Assembly: GCA_001771735.1 (NCBI GenBank)
Contig: MEUM01000069.1
Coordinates: 1 to 5,432, forward strand
Source: Caldifarciminota bacterium RBG_13_43_14
Lineage (GTDB): Bacteria; Hydrothermota; Tepidihabitantia; SM23-42
Direction of reading: 5' to 3'
DNA length: 5,432 nucleotides
The position numbers and the translations under genes were made by a program. Positions within the stretch are counted from its first letter, which is position 1, and every line of letters begins with the position of its first letter. The notes under the pieces were generated by a model that saw only the letters and a program-made list of their open reading frames with translations, was not told where the DNA came from and searched no databases. This document shows, piece by piece, positions 1 to 4,315 of this stretch.

Positions 1-204
1 CTGGCCGGCCAGATACTGGGCCATTTTCTTTACGTCTTCAACACCGATTATATCATGAAAAAAAAATAGTGGTTGAGAATATTTTGACCTGGCATGTTTT
101 GCATATAAATGACTGTTTGCGTTCTGTTCTCTAATATGTTGTACTGAAGATCTGTATTCTTTCACATAACCCCCAATATTCAAACCAAATCTGCAATTTT
201 TCAC
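1..204 (-). CDS. Partial ORF of unknown function, runs off the left edge
   Basis: A minus-strand frame is open from the stop at 312-310 to position 1, with no ATG in its first part. I place the start at the GTG at 204-202 because it lies about 17 nt below a promoter-like element. A second GTG at 165-163 follows a GGGGG run and is an equally possible start. From the first GTG the visible product is about 68 residues, with NIGGYVKEYR early, a Phe-rich stretch FFFHDIIG, and an amphipathic helix-like end VEDVKKMAQYLAGQ. I do not recognise the family and assign no function. Support comes from the long open frame in AT-rich DNA and from its position: terminator, then promoter, then ORF, all on one strand. 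Against it are the non-ATG start and a weak ribosome binding site. The opposite strand also has short open frames here, so the call is tentative. Confidence 0.4.
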   Translation of the reverse strand, partial: MKNCRFGLNIGGYVKEYRSSVQHIREQNANSHLYAKHARSKYSQPLFFFHDIIGVEDVKKMAQYLAGQ

Positions 205-227
205 AACCCCAATCTGTTTCCAAGTAT

Positions 228-255
228 AGTATATAAAGAATAATCGGATTGTCAA
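228..255 (-). promoter_or_regulatory. Sigma70-type promoter facing the left-edge ORF
   Basis: On the minus strand a perfect -35 hexamer TTGACA (255-250) is followed after 16 bp by TATACT (233-228), which matches five of six -10 positions. Transcription would start near position 221, about 17 nt before the GTG at 204. It lies just beyond the terminator of the preceding unit, which is where a promoter for a separate transcript is expected. Confidence 0.6.
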
Positions 256-365
256 TGAAAAAATCAAGAGCTCTAAAAAAACACCGCTCTCTCGATTACC
301 CCATACATTTTACAACTTACGGGGCAGGCAATGATATAAAACAGATTACAGTGATATTCTTCAAG

Positions 366-395
366 AAATAAAAAGACACAGGAATAACCTGTGCC
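366..395 (-). terminator. Rho-independent terminator of the HAD/RAM unit
   Basis: Read on the minus strand, GGCACAGG (395-388), a five-base loop TTATT, and CCTGTGTC (382-375) form an eight-base-pair stem with one G-T wobble. It is followed directly by the T-rich tract TTTTTATTT (374-366). It begins 22 bp after the stop codon of the RAM-domain gene, the classic place for an intrinsic terminator. On the plus strand the hairpin is followed by CTTCAAAAAA, so it should act in the minus direction only. Confidence 0.85.
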
Positions 396-417
396 TTCAA
401 AAAAATAAAACTATTTC

Positions 418-660
418 TTACATACTTACATCAAGGGCAAAACAGGTTACCGTTCGCTGTATGCCTTTAACTCCTCTGATTCCATTCATGATAATTTTCT
501 TTACGGCGTTCAGGTCTTTACCCGATACAAAACAAATAACATCATGTAAACCCGTTACAACATGAGCATGCTGAACACCCTTGATTTTGCGAAGGCTCTT
601 AACCACCTTCTCTTCCATACCGTTTGCGGTATTTATCAATAAATAAGCTGCAACTGCCAT
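418..660 (-). CDS. Stand-alone Lrp/AsnC-type ligand-binding (RAM) domain protein
   Basis: An 80-residue protein made only of the effector-binding half of Lrp/AsnC regulators (RAM, also called AsnC_trans_reg; a beta-alpha-beta-beta-alpha-beta fold). Visible hallmarks are the first strand AAYLLINT (residues 4-11), a helix around EEKVVKSLRKIKGV, the ligand-loop signature VVTGLHDVICFV (34-45), and the last turn GVKGIQRTVTCFAL (63-76). The N-terminal helix-turn-helix of full-length Lrp (about 150 residues) is absent, and nothing resembling one is encoded in frame upstream. It cannot therefore be a classical DNA-binding repressor on its own. Stand-alone RAM proteins are known to form dimers and higher rings that bind amino acids or related small molecules, and some pair with full-length partners. 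It is the second gene of a unit with the HAD phosphatase, 30 bp downstream of it, and has its own strong ribosome binding site. The ligand is unknown. Confidence 0.88.
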   Translation of the reverse strand: MAVAAYLLINTANGMEEKVVKSLRKIKGVQHAHVVTGLHDVICFVSGKDLNAVKKIIMNGIRGVKGIQRTVTCFALDVSM

Positions 661-665
661 TTTAG

Positions 666-671
666 CCTCCC
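666..671 (-). promoter_or_regulatory. Ribosome binding site of the RAM-domain gene
   Basis: GGGAGG on the minus strand (671-666) lies five bases before the ATG at 660. It is a near-perfect Shine-Dalgarno match. It fixes the start of the small gene and suggests efficient translation, much stronger than that of the upstream HAD gene. Confidence 0.85.
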
Positions 672-690
672 GTTTTTAATATTATATACT

Positions 691-1293
691 TCATTCATCA
701 AGCGTCAATGATAATAATTCCCTTAATTCTATGATCTTTTTCTTCGCATCGAGGCGATAACCGACAAAAGAACAACCGGCGGCCTCAGCCGCCTGAATAT
801 CGGTCACCGTATCACCGACAAAGACAGCCTCGACCGGTCTGACTTTAAGCTGAACACAGGCTTTAATAAGCATATCTGGCGCAGGTTTTGGAGGCAGATC
901 ATCGGCAGTTAATACAACTTTAAAAAAATGAGCAAGTTCATAGTCGGTAAGTACTGCCTCGACAATATCACGATGTGAATTAGTTATACAAGCGAGCTCC
1001 AAACCATGATTGCTTAAATATCCCAACACCTCAACTGCATCCGGATCGACCTTTACCTGATCGATAAAATTTTCAATATGATCAAGAAAATAACTGCGAA
1101 CTTCGGCAATCGTTTTGCCGGGCAGGAAAATGCGGACATCATCTTCAGTACTTTGTCCCCAGTGTTTTTGAAAGACATCTACAGTAATTTCGGGAAAACC
1201 AAAGTGCTTTAAGGTCTGATTGAAAAAATTGTACCAGGCCATATAACTATCAACCAGCACCCCGTCCAGATCGAAAAATATCGCTTTGATCAT
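691..1293 (-). CDS. HAD-superfamily hydrolase, phosphoglycolate phosphatase/beta-phosphoglucomutase-like
   Basis: A cytoplasmic 200-residue phosphatase of the haloacid dehalogenase superfamily, of typical length for the Gph/PGMB-like branch. All four motifs are visible: motif I DLDGVLVDS with nucleophile Asp8 and acid/base Asp10; motif II ITNSH around Thr104-Ser106; motif III Lys136 in PPKPAPD; and motif IV GDTVTD with Asp161 and Asp165 for Mg2+. Residues about 15-85 form a helical C1-type cap that would set substrate choice. Asp10 indicates phosphoester hydrolysis or phosphomutase chemistry rather than dehalogenation. The KPAPD motif is typical of phosphoglycolate phosphatase-like and beta-phosphoglucomutase-like members, and the sequence alone does not decide between them. 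The ATG at 1293 is the only sensible start because an in-frame TGA lies at 1311-1309; its own Shine-Dalgarno is weak. It is the first gene of a two-gene unit with the RAM-domain protein and is transcribed divergently from the glycoside hydrolase. Confidence 0.9.
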   Translation of the reverse strand: MIKAIFFDLDGVLVDSYMAWYNFFNQTLKHFGFPEITVDVFQKHWGQSTEDDVRIFLPGKTIAEVRSYFLDHIENFIDQVKVDPDAVEVLGYLSNHGLELACITNSHRDIVEAVLTDYELAHFFKVVLTADDLPPKPAPDMLIKACVQLKVRPVEAVFVGDTVTDIQAAEAAGCSFVGYRLDAKKKIIELRELLSLTLDE

Positions 1294-1298
1294 AATTG

Positions 1299-1308
1299 TC
1301 TCGCGAGA
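1299..1308. repeat. Perfect 10-bp palindrome near the HAD start
   Basis: TCTCGCGAGA is a perfect palindrome just upstream of the HAD start codon, overlapping the predicted transcription start. Its position would suit a regulator site, but ten bases can be palindromic by chance. Confidence 0.45.
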
Positions 1309-1310
1309 TC

Positions 1311-1339
1311 AATATTGCGCAATTTTCTCCTTTTGTCAA
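1311..1339 (-). promoter_or_regulatory. Putative promoter of the HAD/RAM unit
   Basis: On the minus strand a perfect -35 TTGACA (1339-1334) lies 17 bp before AATATT (1316-1311), which matches four of six -10 positions. Transcription would start near 1304, giving a leader of only about 11 nt before the ATG at 1293. The -35 sits inside the left arm of the 24-bp palindrome at 1328-1351, so a protein bound there would block it. Confidence 0.45.
1314..1323. repeat. Perfect 10-bp palindrome overlapping the HAD -10 region
   Basis: ATTGCGCAAT is a perfect palindrome overlapping the proposed minus-strand -10 element. It is the second of three palindromes packed within 53 bp in the divergent control region. 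Confidence 0.4.
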
Positions 1340-1351
1340 TTGACAAAAGGA
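1328..1351. promoter_or_regulatory. Perfect 24-bp palindrome, candidate operator between divergent genes
   Basis: The half-site TCCTTTTGTCAA is followed with no spacer by its exact reverse complement. Each arm contains TTGACA reading outward, giving a possible -35 on both strands. It sits 35 bp upstream of the HAD start and about 20 bp upstream of the -35 of the plus-strand promoter at 1372. No T tract follows in either direction, so it is not a terminator; a dimeric regulator's operator is the more likely reading. The binding protein is unknown. The RAM-domain protein encoded nearby lacks a DNA-binding domain and could not bind it alone. Confidence 0.65.
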
Positions 1352-1371
1352 CCTATCGGTAAGGTTTAAGA

Positions 1372-1400
1372 TTGACATATGATCAATGATCGATTATATT
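1372..1400 (+). promoter_or_regulatory. Sigma70-type promoter of the glycoside hydrolase gene
   Basis: A perfect -35 TTGACA (1372-1377), a 17-bp spacer and TATATT (1395-1400, five of six matches) make the best promoter in the window. Transcription would begin near 1407. The ATG at 1379 would then lie inside the promoter and could not be used, which supports a start at 1445 or 1451. Confidence 0.65.
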
Positions 1401-1444
1401 TTATCAGGATGGCATTCGGAAAGAATGCTGGAACAAGAAGAATC

Positions 1445-4267
1445 ATGTTTATGGAAAAATCATTGAAAAAGAAGATTGCGCCGCTCGGGATGATCTTGAT
1501 CTCTGCCCTGTTTGCTCAGTATGTCACGCCCAAGCAGGGTTGGATAAATTTCACGACGCCGTTTCCCGACACCGCGGTCAATGCTACCCATGTCGGACAA
1601 TTTGTCCTTGACCCGCCGGCCGGCATTCACGGCCGGATTTCGGTGCAGCCTGACGGACGTCTGTATTTCAACGATGGCGGGCGGGCGAAGTTCTTCGGCA
1701 TGAATGTCTGTTTTTCGGCCGCTTATCCCTCTTTGAGTCTGAGCGCCATGGTCGCTCCCCATATCGCCAAGCAGGGTTTCAACCTCGTGCGCTATCATCA
1801 TCTTGACGGCGCGCTCACCAGCGCGCCCGGCTCGAACACTACCCGCCGGCTCAATCACGAGGTTCTGGATAAACTCGACTTTCTCTATCATCAATTGAAA
1901 CAGCGGGGTATATACTCAGCCATTGATCTCTACAGCATTAGATTCTTTAAATCCGGCGACGCGATACCGCATTATGACAGTCTCAACCGGTCAATGGACG
2001 TGGTTAAGCGGGTTTACATGTTCTATCCTCCGGCTTATTCACTGTTTCGCGATTACCCGGACAGCCTGCTTTGCCACGTGAATCCCTATACCGGCGTCGC
2101 CTATAAGGATGATCCGGCACTGGTGTTTATTAATCCAATGAACGAAGGTACATTGCTCGATCACTATTTCTGGGATAATTGGGATAACCAGCAAAGCGAC
2201 TATTATCTGCCCAGATTCTATAAAAATGAATTGCAGGATCAATGGAATGACTGGCTTTATGACAAGTACCGCTGGGACACGACGCTTGTCCGCGCCTGGT
2301 CGGGCGGCGATACGATTTCGGGACCGAACAAGATCATCAACGGCGAATTCTCGGACACGTTGAATGGCCTACCCAGATATTGGTGGCTGAACCAAATGAG
2401 CGGCAATTCAGCCTGGGGAGTGCAAGACGCCGGTTTGAGCATTGAACCCGCGGTCTTTGTTCATGTCTATTCACCCGCTCAGTATTCATGGCATATTCAA
2501 CTTCTGCAATCCGGTTTCACCATTGACGACGATTCAACATATCGCCTTGCTTTCAAGGCTCGGGCAAGCCGGAATCGAAGTATCGAAGTGGTCGTGCAAC
2601 GCAACCAAAGCCCCTGGACGGTTTATTACTATGAATCCGTGAACCTTACAACCTCGGCACAGAGTTTTGATCTGCCTTTCTATTCTTCAACAAACGATAC
2701 AGTACAGCTGACTTTTAATCTAGGTTTGGACACAGGCCGGGTCTGGATCGATGATGTTCAGCTGAGACGCGCACCGTTTGGCACGGTTTTGGATCCCGGC
2801 GAAAGCCTGGCGACCAGGACGATCAAATTAGTAAACTGGAGTAATCGCTATGCTTACGCGCCCTATCGCTATTTTGATCAGATACGCTTCTTCCATGATA
2901 TCGAGACCGCGTTTTATCGGCGGATCTCGAGCCTGCTCAATGACACACTGAATGTTCAGATGCTTGTTACCTCCTCGTTTTTCTGGTCAAGCGAATTGCA
3001 TCAATTCGCCTGGTCAAATCTTGCGCCGGTAATGGACGGCCATCCTTATTATGACCATCCTTCATTTCCCGGCCAGCCGTGGGACACGCTTAATTTTCGT
3101 ATTAGCAACGCATATTTTGGACAGGGACAGAACGGCGAATGGTTTTTCACCGGCGCGAACCGGTGCGCCGCATTGCAAAAGCCAATGATCATAACTGAGT
3201 GGCAGCACCCGGCGCCGTCTGAATCGCGCTATGTAACATTGCTTCCTTTTGCAAGTTATGCCGCGCTTCGGGATTACGACGGCATAGTCAATTTCGCGGC
3301 CGGGCATTCTGAAGGAAGTTATTCGAACAACCGCATCCGTCCTTTCTTTGATGCCTCAGGTCAACCAATGCATTTCTTGCTTTTAAGGATGTGCTGCCTG
3401 GCGTATCTGCGCGACGTGATGCCTGAGGATTTTGAACGCACGGCCTGGACTTCGTTTGATCTTGAGCAGATTATCAGGGATATATATGCGGGAAACTACT
3501 GGTCGAGGGCGGTCGAGAGTTCGCCCCGGGACAGGATCTTCGATCAGTTCTACTGGAATTCAGCGCGGGCGACATTCCGCGTGAACACGCGCGGCACCAA
3601 GGTTTTTGCTGGCCAAACTGCCGGCGATTCGTTGATTTTGGGCGGCATAAAGGTTTATGGCAATACTGACGGGATAATCGGGATTACGCGTATTGACAGC
3701 ACTCAAGCCCAGCAGACATTCCTTGTTGCCGGCCTTGCCCGGGCGGAAAATACCAACATGGTATGGAGCGAAGCGACCAAGACCCAGGGAATGATAAACT
3801 GGGGCATTAGTCCCTGCCAGGTAGAAAGCGTTTCCTATTATACGCAATGGCATGCCGACTCATTGATGATCGTCAAATTGAATAATTATGGAGACGCTCT
3901 TGGTTCAACAAAGATCATTGGTTCAAATCACCTTACGAACTGGTTTGTGCGCACGGGAATCGATTCAGTCCCATGGTATATGATTGTCGCATACAGCTAT
4001 ACTGACACAATGATCGGAATCACTGAACAATATAATAACATCGAACATGGATTTCGCATATTGAGCCCGCAAAGATATTTCATGGTCAAAGAACTGCCGG
4101 CCAATTCAGTAATAAACTTATGCTCGGTTGATGGAAGAGTCATAATTACCAGAAAGATTAAGGAACCTGCTGATTTGATAGTTAAAAACCTTTGCCCAGG
4201 GGTATATTTCTACATTATAAACACTCCCGACTTTCAGGATAAGGGCAAAGTTGTGATTATAAAATAG
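1445..4267 (+). CDS. Secreted clan GH-A-like glycoside hydrolase with inserted CBM and T9SS-like tail
   Basis: A large exported enzyme (940 residues from this start) expected to cleave a polysaccharide outside the cell. Residue numbers here count from the upstream in-frame ATG at 1379. A signal peptide is clear: basic MEKSLKKK, a hydrophobic core to LFA46, probable cleavage before Gln47. I chose ATG 1445 (1451 is equally good) because it begins this signal peptide, has AAGAAG at 1435-1440 and lies below the promoter. The barrel starts near FFGMNVCFSA and NLVRYHHLDG. The presumed acid/base is Glu256 in INPMNEG; the presumed nucleophile is Glu607 in MIITEWQHP. Between them, residues about 316-465 resemble a CBM4_9 beta-sandwich. 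Other family-like segments are DGHPYYDHPSFPG (553-565) and the after-barrel region with FLVAGLARAENTNMVW (781-796). The last 60 residues form a sorting domain. It resembles 'cellulase family glycosylhydrolase' proteins of uncultured bacteria; the substrate is not determinable. It is richer in G+C than its neighbours, except at its 3' end. Confidence 0.82.
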   Translation: MFMEKSLKKKIAPLGMILISALFAQYVTPKQGWINFTTPFPDTAVNATHVGQFVLDPPAGIHGRISVQPDGRLYFNDGGRAKFFGMNVCFSAAYPSLSLSAMVAPHIAKQGFNLVRYHHLDGALTSAPGSNTTRRLNHEVLDKLDFLYHQLKQRGIYSAIDLYSIRFFKSGDAIPHYDSLNRSMDVVKRVYMFYPPAYSLFRDYPDSLLCHVNPYTGVAYKDDPALVFINPMNEGTLLDHYFWDNWDNQQSDYYLPRFYKNELQDQWNDWLYDKYRWDTTLVRAWSGGDTISGPNKIINGEFSDTLNGLPRYWWLNQMSGNSAWGVQDAGLSIEPAVFVHVYSPAQYSWHIQLLQSGFTIDDDSTYRLAFKARASRNRSIEVVVQRNQSPWTVYYYESVNLTTSAQSFDLPFYSSTNDTVQLTFNLGLDTGRVWIDDVQLRRAPFGTVLDPGESLATRTIKLVNWSNRYAYAPYRYFDQIRFFHDIETAFYRRISSLLNDTLNVQMLVTSSFFWSSELHQFAWSNLAPVMDGHPYYDHPSFPGQPWDTLNFRISNAYFGQGQNGEWFFTGANRCAALQKPMIITEWQHPAPSESRYVTLLPFASYAALRDYDGIVNFAAGHSEGSYSNNRIRPFFDASGQPMHFLLLRMCCLAYLRDVMPEDFERTAWTSFDLEQIIRDIYAGNYWSRAVESSPRDRIFDQFYWNSARATFRVNTRGTKVFAGQTAGDSLILGGIKVYGNTDGIIGITRIDSTQAQQTFLVAGLARAENTNMVWSEATKTQGMINWGISPCQVESVSYYTQWHADSLMIVKLNNYGDALGSTKIIGSNHLTNWFVRTGIDSVPWYMIVAYSYTDTMIGITEQYNNIEHGFRILSPQRYFMVKELPANSVINLCSVDGRVIITRKIKEPADLIVKNLCPGVYFYIINTPDFQDKGKVVIIK
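2324..2773 (+). other. CBM4_9-like carbohydrate-binding domain inside the hydrolase
   Basis: Residues about 316-465 of the hydrolase read NKIINGEFSD...LPRYWW, then SYRL-type strand TYRLAFKARAS, and end with GRVWIDDVQLRR. The opening 'N-x-x-x-NGxF' and the closing 'xVWIDDVxL' strand are the hallmarks of the CBM4/9 jelly-roll family. It interrupts the catalytic barrel rather than being appended to an end, which may place the sugar-binding face beside the active site. Domain borders are estimates by eye. Confidence 0.7.
4091..4264 (+). other. T9SS-like C-terminal sorting domain of the hydrolase
   Basis: The last about 58 residues show the type A pattern: VINLCSVDGRVI, then LCPGVYFYIIN, then GKVVIIK at the stop. 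Such tails direct proteins across the outer membrane in bacteria with a type IX secretion system and are usually removed on the surface. It lacks the usual 'PNP' lead-in, so it is a divergent member. No T9SS machinery gene is in the window to confirm the route. Confidence 0.65.
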
Positions 4268-4315
4268 AAATTGCTTTTTCTCATACCAATCAGAATGATG
4301 AATGCTGCTTGGTTG

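Noticed and set aside
1..69. Plus-strand C-terminal gene end (frame ending in TAG at 67-69, last residues IMKKK)
   Set aside because: Only 22 codons are visible, with no ribosome or terminator context. The opposite strand has a longer open frame with a promoter, so this is the weaker reading, though not excluded.
1328..1351. The 24-bp palindrome as a transcription terminator
   Set aside because: No T-rich tract follows it on either strand and it lies upstream, not downstream, of both flanking genes.
1460..1894. Minus-strand 144-codon open frame
   Set aside because: It lies wholly antisense to the signal peptide and conserved barrel start of the hydrolase and has no recognisable domain; it is a shadow of a GC-rich coding region.
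2039..3853. Several short open frames of 61-97 codons on both strands
   Set aside because: All lie inside the continuous hydrolase frame, show no family features and carry no convincing ribosome binding sites.
4268..4315. Possible bidirectional terminator in the convergent gap (ACCAA near 4286 with TTGGT near 4311)
   Set aside because: The inverted repeat is only five base pairs with a loop of about 19 bases and no proper T tract, so it is too weak to call.
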